Source of the DNA: Anaerobacillus sp. CMMVII
GTDB taxonomy: Bacteria > Bacillota > Bacilli > Bacillales > Anaerobacillaceae
DNA: 64,000 nucleotides
Assembly (NCBI RefSeq): GCF_025377685.1
Contig: NZ_JACEHK010000002.1
Span: 587,619 to 651,618, forward strand
Reading direction: 5' to 3'
Positions 18,946 to 28,073 of this stretch are shown one piece after another. The first letter of the stretch is position 1, and every line of letters begins with the position of its first letter. Both the position numbers and the translations under genes were made by a program. The notes beneath the pieces are model-generated. The model made no database searches, was not told the origin of the DNA, and was given only the letters and a program-made list of their open reading frames with translations.

Positions 18946-20616
18946 ATGGCTCAAAAGCAACGGAAGCGTTTAGGTGATTTATTAGTTGAAGCGGGAGTAA
19001 TTTCAGAGGCACAGCTAATGACAGCGTTAGCTGAGCAAAAAAAGACGAAAAATCGTCTTGGTGATCAGTTAGCTGCGATGAATTTAGTTAGTGAGCAACA
19101 AATTATTGAAGTATTGGAGTTTCAGTTAGGTATCCCTCATGTTAATTTGTATAAACAAAAAATTGATCCGAATTTAATTAATGTAATTAGTGATGAAATG
19201 GCCCGTCGCTATCAAATGATTCCGATACGAAAAGAAGGGAATATTCTAGTTGTCGCCATGGCTGATCCGCTTGATTACTTTGCCTTAGACGATCTTCGAT
19301 TAAGTACCGGTTTTGATATTCAACCTGCGATTGCCAAGAAGCAGGAACTCCAACTGGCGATCAATCGTTATTATGGAATGCAAAAATCAATTGAACAGAT
19401 GTTAAAGGATATTCCGACTGACGAAGATGATCAGGCCTATATTGAAGCGCAGCAATCTGATGATTCACCGGTTGCTAGAATGGTAAACCAGTTACTTCAA
19501 CAAGCAGTTCAAATTGGGGCTAGTGATATTCATATTGATCCACATGAATATGAGACACATATTCGGTTTCGAGTAGACGGTGTCTTACGAACGGAAAAAA
19601 CTGTCCCAAAAACGATGCAAAACATTCTTGTTTCGCGGATTAAAATCATGTCAAACCTGAATATTGCTGAAAAACGCTTACCACAAGACGGCCGATTTAA
19701 AATCGATGTGGATTTTCGGAAGATTGATCTTCGTGTTTCCTGCTTACCGACGATTTTTGGCGAGAAAATCGTGATGAGGCTGTTAGATACAGGAACAGTA
19801 TCATTAGGGATTGAACATTTGGCTTTTTCAGGAGAAAATGAGGAAAACGTTCGAAAAATGATCAAAAGTGCTTATGGAATCATTCTTGTAACAGGGCCTA
19901 CTGGAAGTGGAAAATCTACGACCCTCTATACAGCACTACAGGAAATCAATACTGATTTTGTTAATATTATTACGGTTGAGGATCCTGTTGAGTATCAAGT
20001 TAAGGGGATCAATCAGGTTCAAGTAAATACAGCTATCGGCATGAGCTTCGCTGCTGGATTACGTTCAATTTTACGGCAAGATCCTGATATCGTCATGGTC
20101 GGAGAAATTCGGGATACTGAAACAGCTGAAATTGCCCTACGTGCTGCTTTAACAGGTCACTTAGTATTAAGTACACTTCATACGAACGATGCGATTAGTG
20201 CGATTAGCAGGCTTATTGATATGGGTATTGAACCATTTCTTGTCTCTTCTGCTTTACTTGGGGTAATTGGCCAACGATTAGTGCGTCGAGTCTGCCCAGC
20301 ATGTGCGACTACGCATAAGCTTGCATATGAGGAGGAAGAATTATTCATTTCCCGGGGGCTTAGTGTCAACCATATTGTTAAAGGGGAAGGCTGTGCCGCT
20401 TGTAACAGTACGGGATACAGAGGTCGTATTGGCCTACACGAAACCGTTCTAGCTGATGACAAGCTTCGTGAGATGATTACCCACAAACTTCCAGCTGCTC
20501 AATTTCTTAAGCATGCTCAGGAAAAGGGGTTTAAATCGATGTATGAAGATGGCTTAATCAAGGTATCTGAAGGTAAGACTACCCTTGAAGAAGTATATCG
20601 TGTAACAATGGAATAA
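18946..20616 (+). CDS. pilB: Type IV pilus assembly ATPase PilB
   Basis: GspE/PilB family hexameric ATPase powering pilus extension. An N-terminal MshEN-type domain (KRLGDLLVEAGVISEAQLM and KNRLGDQLAAMNLVSEQQI, two repeats; such domains often bind c-di-GMP) precedes the ATPase with Walker A GPTGSGKSTTLY (about residue 320), Asp box, Walker B DPDIVMVGEIRD, and the zinc tetracysteine CPAC...CAAC near 447-487. Length of 556 is typical. Confidence 0.95.
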   Translation: MAQKQRKRLGDLLVEAGVISEAQLMTALAEQKKTKNRLGDQLAAMNLVSEQQIIEVLEFQLGIPHVNLYKQKIDPNLINVISDEMARRYQMIPIRKEGNILVVAMADPLDYFALDDLRLSTGFDIQPAIAKKQELQLAINRYYGMQKSIEQMLKDIPTDEDDQAYIEAQQSDDSPVARMVNQLLQQAVQIGASDIHIDPHEYETHIRFRVDGVLRTEKTVPKTMQNILVSRIKIMSNLNIAEKRLPQDGRFKIDVDFRKIDLRVSCLPTIFGEKIVMRLLDTGTVSLGIEHLAFSGENEENVRKMIKSAYGIILVTGPTGSGKSTTLYTALQEINTDFVNIITVEDPVEYQVKGINQVQVNTAIGMSFAAGLRSILRQDPDIVMVGEIRDTETAEIALRAALTGHLVLSTLHTNDAISAISRLIDMGIEPFLVSSALLGVIGQRLVRRVCPACATTHKLAYEEEELFISRGLSVNHIVKGEGCAACNSTGYRGRIGLHETVLADDKLREMITHKLPAAQFLKHAQEKGFKSMYEDGLIKVSEGKTTLEEVYRVTME

Positions 20617-20631
20617 AGGTGGTTATTGGTA

Positions 20632-21669
20632 ATGAATATGGCACAACTGCTAAACTTTGCGTTTCAAAACGGAGCATCAGACCTCCACATTACGATTGAT
20701 ACTACACCAATTGTTCGGATCAATGGAAAATTAAAAAAGATCGGAAGTACTCAGTTAACACCAGCGATGACGGAGTCCTTCGCAAAAGAAATTACTACTG
20801 CTGAACAATATAATTTGTTTCAAACTCAAGGAGAGCTGGATTTTTCCTTCGCGTTAGAGGACGTTTGCCGCTTTCGTGTTAATGTCTTTAAACAAAAAAA
20901 TGCAGTTAGCATCGTTTGTCGTGTCATCAATAGCAAAATTCCAACCTTTGAAGAATTAAGATTACCTGAGGTTTGTAGACATTTTGCAAAACAAACTCAA
21001 GGGCTACTGTTAGTAACAGGCCCGACAGGTAGTGGTAAATCTACTACTTTAGCAGCGATGATTGATTATATCAATCAGACGATGAACAAGCATATTCTTA
21101 CACTTGAAGATCCAATCGAGTACTTACACCAACATAATCGAAGTATTGTTAATCAACGAGAAGTGGGTAGTGATAGCCACTCGTTTTCAACCGGTCTACG
21201 TGCTGCGCTCCGTCAAGATCCGGATATTATCCTGGTCGGGGAAATGCGTGATGTTGAAACGATTTCAACTGCATTAACAGCCGCTGAAACAGGGCACTTA
21301 GTCCTTGCAACACTTCATACAACAGGTGCAGCCCAAACGGTAGATCGGATTATTGATGTGTTTCCAGGCGATCAACAACAGCAAATACGCACCCAACTAG
21401 CGGTGGCGCTATCCGGAGTGATTTCACAGCGTCTGTTGCCAATGCCTGGTGACCGCGGCCGTGTTGCGGCTATGGAAATACTAGTGAATGTTCCAGCAAC
21501 TGCTAATCTAATTAGATCAGATAAAGTTCATCAAATATTAACAGTATTAGAAACGTCAAAATCGCTTGGGATGCAAACGATGAGCATGGCAGTTGAAAAT
21601 TTAGTAAACCAAGGCCTTGTTACTAGACAAGATGCAGATGAATTTGTTCCTAACTGGAACAAACGGTAG
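20632..21669 (+). CDS. pilT: Type IV pilus retraction ATPase PilT
   Basis: PilT drives pilus retraction and twitching motility. Visible are the N-terminal GASDLHIT motif, Walker A GPTGSGKSTTLA (about residue 134), Walker B DPDIILVGEMRD, and a C-terminal ATANLIRSDKVHQI that corresponds to the AIRNLIRE motif needed for retraction. ATG at 20632 is eight bases after AAAGGTGG. It lacks the zinc cysteines of PilB, supporting PilT. Confidence 0.94.
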   Translation: MNMAQLLNFAFQNGASDLHITIDTTPIVRINGKLKKIGSTQLTPAMTESFAKEITTAEQYNLFQTQGELDFSFALEDVCRFRVNVFKQKNAVSIVCRVINSKIPTFEELRLPEVCRHFAKQTQGLLLVTGPTGSGKSTTLAAMIDYINQTMNKHILTLEDPIEYLHQHNRSIVNQREVGSDSHSFSTGLRAALRQDPDIILVGEMRDVETISTALTAAETGHLVLATLHTTGAAQTVDRIIDVFPGDQQQQIRTQLAVALSGVISQRLLPMPGDRGRVAAMEILVNVPATANLIRSDKVHQILTVLETSKSLGMQTMSMAVENLVNQGLVTRQDADEFVPNWNKR

Positions 21670-21698
21670 TGAAATTTTAATGAAGGGGAGAGAATCGT

Positions 21699-22910
21699 AT
21701 GCTCTTTCTTTATAAGGCAATCGATGCAAAAACAGGTAAAGAAATTTCCGGGAAATTAAATGCCCCTTCTAAAGATGTAGCAGCTTCTGAGCTTAAGGGA
21801 AAAGGGCTCTATGTAGCTGAGCTGAAAGAGCAAAAGGAAAGCATATTAACAGTTGACCTAAACTTAGTGATCGGTCCGCCTGTAAGTAATAAAGATTTCG
21901 TTATTTTTTGCCGTCAATTAGCAACATTAATTAAAGCTGGGACATCGATTTTAGACTCGGTTCGGCTCTTAGGAGATCAGGTGTCTTCAAAGCCTTTCCA
22001 AAAAGCGCTAGATGGAATTTACGAAGAATTACGTTCCGGTAATCCTCTTTCAGAAGCTTGTATGAAACACCCCAAGATATTTGATAAAGTTTTTATTAAT
22101 ATGGTTCGAGCAGGGGAGACAAGTGGTGATTTAGAAGGTGTTTTAGATAGGATGGCAACTTTCTATGAGAAAGGCCACAAAGTGAAGGAAAAGGTGAAAT
22201 CTGCCTTGATGTACCCAATTGTGGTTTCGATTGTAGCTGTCATTGTCGTCGTTATTTTATTAACACAGGTTTTACCGAGTCTCTTAAATAATTTAACAGC
22301 AATGGGTGGAGAAATTCCTGTTCCTACAAAGGTTGTTATGGCTTTATCTAACTTTCTAGTTGCCCAGTGGTATCTAGCTGCTTTGATCGTGATCTTTTTC
22401 GTATTAGTTTTTATCGCAATAAAACAGAACCCTAAAGGAAAGTATATGTTGGATTATGCAACATTAAAAATACCAATTTTCGGTGTACTCATCCAAAAAC
22501 AAATGATTGCACGGATAACAAGAACAATGGCATCGATGTTTAAAAGTTCAGTTCCCGTGCTTCAAACTTTGACGATGAGTGCTGAAATCTCAAATAATGT
22601 CGTAGTCGCTAAAGTTCTAAATGAAGCGAAAGAGTCATTACGAAGTGGTGAAAGTCTATCAGCCCCATTAGCAAAGAGTTGGCTTTTTCCAAAAATGGTG
22701 ACTCATATGATTAAGGTTGGCGAAGAAACAGGGCAAATGGATACAATGCTTGAAAAGATTGCAGACTTTTATGAGGATGAAGTTGAACAGATGGCTAGTC
22801 GTTTAAGTTCAATCATTGAACCTTTAATGATTGCTATACTAGGGATTATTGTCGGTACCATTGTTCTTGCTGCCATGCTCCCAATGTTTTCAATCTATCA
22901 ACAAATATAG
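21699..22910 (+). CDS. pilC: Type IV pilus inner membrane platform protein PilC
   Basis: GspF/PilC family with two homologous halves: FCRQLATLIKAGTSILDSVRLL (about residue 70) and RTMASMFKSSVPVLQTL (about 280), each followed by a KVGEETGQ/RAGETSGD motif, and three membrane segments. It is the platform on which PilB and PilT act. 403 residues is standard. It ends the pilus cluster. Confidence 0.95.
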   Translation: MLFLYKAIDAKTGKEISGKLNAPSKDVAASELKGKGLYVAELKEQKESILTVDLNLVIGPPVSNKDFVIFCRQLATLIKAGTSILDSVRLLGDQVSSKPFQKALDGIYEELRSGNPLSEACMKHPKIFDKVFINMVRAGETSGDLEGVLDRMATFYEKGHKVKEKVKSALMYPIVVSIVAVIVVVILLTQVLPSLLNNLTAMGGEIPVPTKVVMALSNFLVAQWYLAALIVIFFVLVFIAIKQNPKGKYMLDYATLKIPIFGVLIQKQMIARITRTMASMFKSSVPVLQTLTMSAEISNNVVVAKVLNEAKESLRSGESLSAPLAKSWLFPKMVTHMIKVGEETGQMDTMLEKIADFYEDEVEQMASRLSSIIEPLMIAILGIIVGTIVLAAMLPMFSIYQQI

Positions 22911-22921
22911 TAATAAATTAG

Positions 22922-22970
22922 AGGGCTGTCCCATAAGTTAGAGTAACTGACTTATAGGCAGTCCTTTTTG
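22922..22970 (+). terminator. Terminator of the pilus cluster
   Basis: GGCTGTCCCATAAGTTA pairs with TGACTTATAGGCAGTCC, with a small bulge, followed by TTTTT. Confidence 0.8.
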
Positions 22971-23207
22971 GTATTCAACTGCTGTAAGTTTTTAGCTACA
23001 AAACTAAACAAAACATTAATACTTTTCATGTTACGTTTTGAGAATGGCCAAGCAGCTCTCAAAGATTTTAAACGTATTATTGGAAAAGATTCATATTTTC
23101 AGATATCTTGTCATACATCTGTAACGTATTGGTATAAGTCCGTTTAACAGGACGTGTTCCTTATGTTTACGGAAGCAACTAAAATTATAATAGAGGAGGA
23201 GAGGTAG
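22971..23207. other. Intergenic region before spoVID
   Basis: No gene is seen. It must hold the spoVID promoter; a sigma-E type would be expected for this coat gene, but no motif pair was convincing by eye. A strong GGAGGAGAGG ribosome site ends the region. Confidence 0.4.
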
Positions 23208-24424
23208 TTGACACAAGATCATTCATCAAAGCTATCATTTTCCATTGAAGAATCAGTGTGGCTCAATAAAGGTCAGGAAGTAGCCGAAATCGTATCTTTA
23301 TCATTAGATCCTGAAATTACAGTACAAGAACATGGGGAATATGTACTTATTCGTGGGGGTTTAAAGTTAACAGGAGAGTACCGTTCATCAGGTAACAGTA
23401 CCGTTTCTGAGGAGGACAATGAGTCACTTTCAACGCAAGTTGCATTTCGATCAATCGAAGAAGTAACGTTAAATGAAGATGGGACAGGTGAAATCAGACA
23501 TCACTTTCCAATCGACGTCACCATTCCACAAGAGAGAATTAGAAGTTTAGACGATATATATGTAATTGTAGATTCGTTTGATTATGATTTACCAGAACGT
23601 GGATGTATCCAATTAACAGCAGATGTCTCGATAACCGGTATGTCAACTGGTAAAGTGAACAGAGATATTACGGAAGCTGATGTAGAGGCAGAACAAGAAG
23701 ACCGTACGTTCCATTATGAGGCTTATGATCAGGAACGTTTTGAACATGATGAAACAATCGTTGAGTTCCCAACTGCTCCATCTTTAGAACAAGAGGAAGA
23801 AGTTGAGGTTGAAGAAGAAGAAGAAGAAGTAGAAGTAGAAGAAGTGGAAGTCCAAGTAGTAGCAGAACATAGAGAAGAGTTAGCTAGTCGTAGTGAAGAA
23901 AGTGAAGAAGTGGCAGAAATTTCTGAAGAGGTTGAAGCCATTGCGGAAGGCACGGAAGAGGTCTTGGAAGTAGAGGTAGAGGTAAAGAGATAAAATCTCC
24001 TGCGATCGCTTTTGGGGTGGTAAAAGAGCGTCCTAAGACCGAAACGGCTGTTGAAACAACAGAACAACCTCAAGCTACAAAGGAAGTATTTAGTGTTGCA
24101 AAAAGTTTTACAGGTGAAAGAAAACAAAAGCAGCAGCAAGAAACACCAAGAAGTGAAGGAGAAGTTTCTGAAGTTGAGGAAAACCAAGAAAATGAAGTGA
24201 AAAAACATCGGGAAGAAAATGCCTTATATTTAACGAAAATGCTTACCAAAGGGGAAGAAGAGCAGTTTAAGAAATTGAAGCTTTGTATTATTCGGGAGAA
24301 TGAGACACTTGAAACAATTGCCTCCCGATATGAAATAAACCAAAGTACACTAATTAGGGTAAATCGTTTAAACGATGCGAATGTATCAGAGGGACAGATT
24401 TTATATATTCCTGTTACAAAATAA
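23208..24424 (+). CDS. spoVID: Stage VI sporulation protein D, spore coat morphogenesis (one apparent frameshift)
   Basis: SpoVID is needed for encasement of the spore by coat proteins, and works with SafA and SpoIVA in the mother cell. The N-terminal encasement domain (LSFSIEESVWLNKGQEVAEI...DYLRE-like, to about residue 150), a very Glu-rich middle and a C-terminal LysM domain (CIIRENETLETIASRYEIN, about 355-402) match the family. Start is TTG at 23208 after GGAGGAGAGG. The frame breaks near 23980 in GAGGTAAAG; one extra G gives EGKEIKSPAIAFG and joins both parts to 405 residues. Repetitive GAAGAAGA coding in the acid part makes length variation likely. Confidence 0.9.
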
Positions 24425-24448
24425 AGCTATAGGATAGGGTGCAATAAA

Positions 24449-25375
24449 ATGGATATGTTACGTCGGGTGAAAATGGAATATGGCTTATCGGAACTGAAGT
24501 GGGTTAACGCTAATCAAATCTTTCAAAGTGAAAGTGGAATGAAGCGAATCCGAATTTGGAAGGATAAGCAATTGTTGCAGTGGCACATTAAATGGCGTGA
24601 TGAAATTAGTAAACAGTCGGGCATATTGTTAGATCGGATGATACGAACAAAGAATGGAGAGCCATTTTTCATTTGTGATAAAGGCTGGGCAACTATTCAT
24701 GACGAGATTGAGGAGTCTTATCCTTCAAAGGGAAAAGAAAAGGATTGGGGAAGGCTTTTCGGAACGGCGTTAGCATTTGGGCTAAAACAAAGTGATGAGT
24801 GTCAGCGTTTTAGGAAAATGCAAGACCAACCTTTAAATGAAATCAAAGAAACAATATCTAAGCTAAAAACATTAGATCCGATGGCAAAACTCGTGTTAGA
24901 GCGTAGTTACTTTGAAGCGATTAAGAGAAGAAGAAAAGCGCTCGATTTGAGAGAACGTATCCAAATAAATAAGCTCCCTATCTTAACTCCTTTTATAACT
25001 TTAGCTGATGCCAAAGAAGTATTTTTCAATCTGTTTTGGGTATGTGGTGAAGAGCAACCAATCAAGGGATATGATCCTATGCGGAAATTACTTGAAGAAT
25101 GGTATATCAAAAATGGTGAAGCCTCTACTATTGATTTACTTAATTCAATCAATAATTATTTTTCTTTAAAAGGAGATCATGGTGTTCAACTTTTAGCGGA
25201 ATGTTTGGTACCATCAGAACTAGGACGTACAGTTTCACAGCTAGAAACGAAGACTGACAAAGAAACGGCTAATGTCATGAATCAATTTTTTAATAGTTGG
25301 GAAACATCTAGAAAACTCGTCATACTCCTTGGCAATTGGATTGAGGAAGACAGAGAAAAGGTGGTGGCAAAATGA
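24449..25375 (+). CDS. Uncharacterised protein in the spoVID-ysxE operon
   Basis: 308 residues (possibly starting at the second ATG, two codons in), not recognised as a named family. No signal peptide or membrane segment is seen. The first part (MLRRVKMEYGLSELKWVNANQIFQ, then IRIWKDKQLLQWHIKWRD) has the lysine-bearing beta-strand look of the N-lobe of the degenerate kinase-like CotS/YutH coat proteins, but no catalytic HxD loop follows; this is only an impression. The stop overlaps the ysxE start (ATGA), so the two are coupled and a role in the spore coat is likely. Confidence 0.75.
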   Translation: MDMLRRVKMEYGLSELKWVNANQIFQSESGMKRIRIWKDKQLLQWHIKWRDEISKQSGILLDRMIRTKNGEPFFICDKGWATIHDEIEESYPSKGKEKDWGRLFGTALAFGLKQSDECQRFRKMQDQPLNEIKETISKLKTLDPMAKLVLERSYFEAIKRRRKALDLRERIQINKLPILTPFITLADAKEVFFNLFWVCGEEQPIKGYDPMRKLLEEWYIKNGEASTIDLLNSINNYFSLKGDHGVQLLAECLVPSELGRTVSQLETKTDKETANVMNQFFNSWETSRKLVILLGNWIEEDREKVVAK

Positions 25376-26394
25376 TAACTAATAATGCCCCACGAAACTC
25401 TATCGGGCATATTCTTTTTCAATACGATTTATATCCAGAGAAAATTGAGCAATTTGGCAAGGTGAAAAAAATAGTCTCACCAAGGGGGACCTTTGCCCTA
25501 AAAGAGTCTTCAATGAGTAGAGACCAAGCTCAATGGTTTTCACATGTGATGAACAGGTTAGAGAAGCTAAATTACAAACAATTACTGCCTCTAATACCGA
25601 CGAAATATGGAGACTTAACAATTAATTATGGGGATAAAACGTACTATTTACAGCCTTGGTTCCAGGAAGATGCGCAAATTCCTGATGATAATAAAGAAAA
25701 GAAATTGTTCAAACAGATGGGAAAGCTTCATGGCCTAACTGTGAAACATCAGGAATTTTCAGAGGAAACCATCAAGAAGTCATATCAGGATTTAATTAAC
25801 CGCTGGGAAAAAAGGCGTCTTGAAATGGAGTATTTTGCGGAGGAAGCAGAAAGAAAAACGTACATGTCTCCTTTTGAGCTCACCTTTCTTACCCATTACA
25901 GTAGGCTCGATATGATGGCCAAAAGTGCTAGCAATTATTTAAAAGAGTGGCACGATGAATGTCTTGAAAAAAAGAGCTTTCGAGCAGTTCTCTGCCACGG
26001 GAAATTAGACCGTACCCATATTTTTTATCATCCCAATGGCTATGGTTATTTATTTAATTTTGAAAAAGCAGTCCTTGATACACCTGCAAGAGATTTAGCT
26101 ATCTCGTTTCGAAAGTCATTTCAGTATACATTATGGAATGAAGATCAGGGGGCCGATTGGTTAGAAAACTACCAGCAGTTTCTACTGCTTGAGGAGGAAG
26201 AGAAAAAATTATTTGCGAGTTATATAATTTACCCTGAACTCATCTTCCATTGTCTAGATTTATATAAAAAAAGAGATGGTAGTATCACAGAGCTCCAATA
26301 TGTCCAGCTATTAGAGAAGAGAATTATTACAATGACAAGAGTCAACCATTTTATTCATAAAACATTATTGAATCAAGAAAGCAGTCAACCTTAG
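25372..26394 (+). CDS. ysxE: Spore coat-associated kinase-like protein YsxE (CotS family)
   Basis: 340-residue member of the CotS-related aminoglycoside-phosphotransferase-like fold found in spore coats. The conserved pocket is VLCHGKLDRTHIFYH (about 205-218), where kinases have HGDLxxxN, followed by GYLFNFEKAVLDTPARDLA in place of the DFG/IDW region with D to F/N changes, so it may be a pseudokinase. N-lobe lysine could be TFALKESSM. In B. subtilis ysxE follows spoVID directly; here one gene lies between. A terminator overlaps its stop. Confidence 0.87.
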   Translation: MITNNAPRNSIGHILFQYDLYPEKIEQFGKVKKIVSPRGTFALKESSMSRDQAQWFSHVMNRLEKLNYKQLLPLIPTKYGDLTINYGDKTYYLQPWFQEDAQIPDDNKEKKLFKQMGKLHGLTVKHQEFSEETIKKSYQDLINRWEKRRLEMEYFAEEAERKTYMSPFELTFLTHYSRLDMMAKSASNYLKEWHDECLEKKSFRAVLCHGKLDRTHIFYHPNGYGYLFNFEKAVLDTPARDLAISFRKSFQYTLWNEDQGADWLENYQQFLLLEEEEKKLFASYIIYPELIFHCLDLYKKRDGSITELQYVQLLEKRIITMTRVNHFIHKTLLNQESSQP

Positions 26395-26418
26395 GTTATA
26401 AGGTTACTGCTTTTTTTT
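26380..26418 (+). terminator. Terminator of spoVID-ysxE
   Basis: AGCAGTCAACCTT pairs with AAGGTTACTGCT (one bulge), then eight T residues; the ysxE stop codon is in the stem. Confidence 0.9.
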
Positions 26419-26437
26419 AGTTAGGCTTTATAGCAAA

Positions 26438-26626
26438 CTAAAATAAACCAACAACATAGGATAGATAAAGAACGACAAGAATGGCTAACAGGACAACATC
26501 TATAGTTGTTGGAAATAAAATTGTTCGTAAAAGCTGAAACATGGTCAATGGGATTAAAAATTGATAGCCAATATCACGAACTCTCCGTAACCAAAGAGGA
26601 AGCCGGTATTTACCTTTTTTAAACAC
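26438..26626 (-). CDS. Small membrane protein, unknown
   Basis: 61 residues beginning with a basic segment (FKKGKYRLPLWLRRVR) and two hydrophobic stretches (FLIPLTMFQLLRTILF and DVVLLAILVVLYLSYVVGLF). Start GTG at 26626 follows a strong AGGAGG about nine bases upstream, which is the main reason to accept it. Basic start and positive-inside rule place the N-terminus in the cytoplasm. No family recognised. Confidence 0.65.
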   Translation of the reverse strand: MFKKGKYRLPLWLRRVRDIGYQFLIPLTMFQLLRTILFPTTIDVVLLAILVVLYLSYVVGLF

Positions 26627-26739
26627 ACAAAGGACCTCCTTTTTCTCCTATTCATGTATTATCTTATGCACCCTTCCATAGGCCTGTGAATAAGTTTTGC
26701 ACAAACGTGTAAGATAAGGAAAAAGAAGGAAGTGAGACT

Positions 26740-26844
26740 GTGAATCAAATCTTTGTCATGTATGAGGTTTTGTGGGGAATTGTTTGTCTTTGGCTTATTT
26801 GGTTTATTATTCGTGTCGTCTTAAGTAAAGAAAATGACCAATAA
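26740..26844 (+). CDS. 34-residue single-span membrane protein
   Basis: GTG start seven bases after GAAGGAAGTGAG encodes NQIFVMYEVLWGIVCLWLIW then FIIRVVLSKENDQ: one hydrophobic helix and a short charged tail, N-out by the positive-inside rule. The stop lies just before the ABC permease gene, suggesting co-expression and perhaps an accessory subunit of that transporter. Too short to compare reliably. Confidence 0.55.
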   Translation: MNQIFVMYEVLWGIVCLWLIWFIIRVVLSKENDQ

Positions 26845-26858
26845 TAGGGGTGCCTATT

Positions 26859-28073
26859 TTGTTAATAATGATGCAAATTGCTTGGAAAATCATAAAGGAA
26901 AAGCGTCATAGAGCATTTTTGCTTGGTGGTAGTACTGCGATTGCAGCTTTTTTACTTTTTACTAGTTATTTTTTTATACATTCTTTAAATGCAAGTATGA
27001 TTGCTGTTGATGGAAGGCTTGGTGCGGACCTAATTGTTGTCCCAAAAGGAATGGGGGCGTATGCTGGAGATAATATTATCTCCGGGGCGGTTAATGAGCT
27101 TTACTTTGATGAGCACGTCGCCATGGAGAAGCTATCATCAATGAAAGATATCACTGAGTTAGCGCCACAACTTTTTCTCCAGACTGTTTCAACCTCATGT
27201 TGTGGGACAATGGGCGATTTTCCGGTTGTTGCATTTGATCCTGAACGTGACTTCACATTAAAAGCGTTTATGCCAGGGGTTCAAAACCTTGGTGAAAATG
27301 AAATTGTCATAGGAATAAACGCTGGAGGTGAACGATTTTTATATCATTACGACGATGACTATATAAAGGAAAAAGTCATGCTGTTTTTACAACCATTTAT
27401 CGTAAAAAATGCCTTATTTCCAACTGGGACAGGTGCAGATGAAACAATCTTTATGAGATTGGATACTGCAAGAACACTAGTTCAAAAAGTGCCTTCACTC
27501 ATGCATATTCCCCCTAAGGCAATCTCTGCCATTTATATCAATACTGCGCCACATTCTGAAACCTTTGTAAAGCAACAAATTGAAATGGAATTAAAGGATG
27601 TAGACGTAGTCGTAGGAACAAGACTAAAAGAAAAGTTGAACCAGCAAGTATTCCCCCTGAAACTATTAAGCTACGTTATGATTGCTGGCGCCCTTATCTT
27701 AACACTACTACAAGTAGGGACTCTTTTTTCAGCATTAATTCGCGAACGCCAAAAGGAAATAGGCATCTTATTTGCCCTAGGGGTACTAAAACGATATGTC
27801 TACCAACTTATATTATTAGAAGCAGCGCTTATTTCATTCTTGGGTAGTATTGTCGGTGTCTTGTTTTCTTTGAGTATTTTGTATGACAGACAAACATTAC
27901 TGTATATGATATTTCAGTTGCCACTTATATTTCCCGATTTCCAAACAACTGTCATTATAAGCGTGGCAACAATTATCGCTATTGTTTTAGCAACAATGAT
28001 TGCAGCTTTTATTCCAATCCATTCGTTTTTTTCTAGAGAACCTTATGAGGTAATAAGAGAAGGTGATAGTTAA
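26859..28073 (+). CDS. FtsX/MacB-like ABC transporter permease
   Basis: About 404 residues with four membrane segments: one near the start (AFLLGGSTAIAAFLLFTSYFF), a large extracellular domain of about 210 residues, then three at the end (YVMIAGALILTLLQVGTLFSALI; LLEAALISFLGSIVGVLFSLSIL; TTVIISVATIIAIVLATMIAAFIP), with RERQKEIGILFALG, the FtsX coupling signature. The extracellular part has a vicinal cysteine pair (STSCCGTMGDF). Start TTG at 26859 is eight bases after AGGGGT; GTG 26850 and ATG 26868 are alternatives. The next ATPase gene overlaps its stop. Substrate unknown. Confidence 0.8.
   Translation: MLIMMQIAWKIIKEKRHRAFLLGGSTAIAAFLLFTSYFFIHSLNASMIAVDGRLGADLIVVPKGMGAYAGDNIISGAVNELYFDEHVAMEKLSSMKDITELAPQLFLQTVSTSCCGTMGDFPVVAFDPERDFTLKAFMPGVQNLGENEIVIGINAGGERFLYHYDDDYIKEKVMLFLQPFIVKNALFPTGTGADETIFMRLDTARTLVQKVPSLMHIPPKAISAIYINTAPHSETFVKQQIEMELKDVDVVVGTRLKEKLNQQVFPLKLLSYVMIAGALILTLLQVGTLFSALIRERQKEIGILFALGVLKRYVYQLILLEAALISFLGSIVGVLFSLSILYDRQTLLYMIFQLPLIFPDFQTTVIISVATIIAIVLATMIAAFIPIHSFFSREPYEVIREGDS

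Noticed and set aside
19530-19865. Long minus-strand frame opposite pilB, and similar frames opposite valS, mreB and addB-like
   Set aside because: They lie antisense to strongly conserved coding sequence, have no ribosome sites and give low-complexity or implausible proteins.
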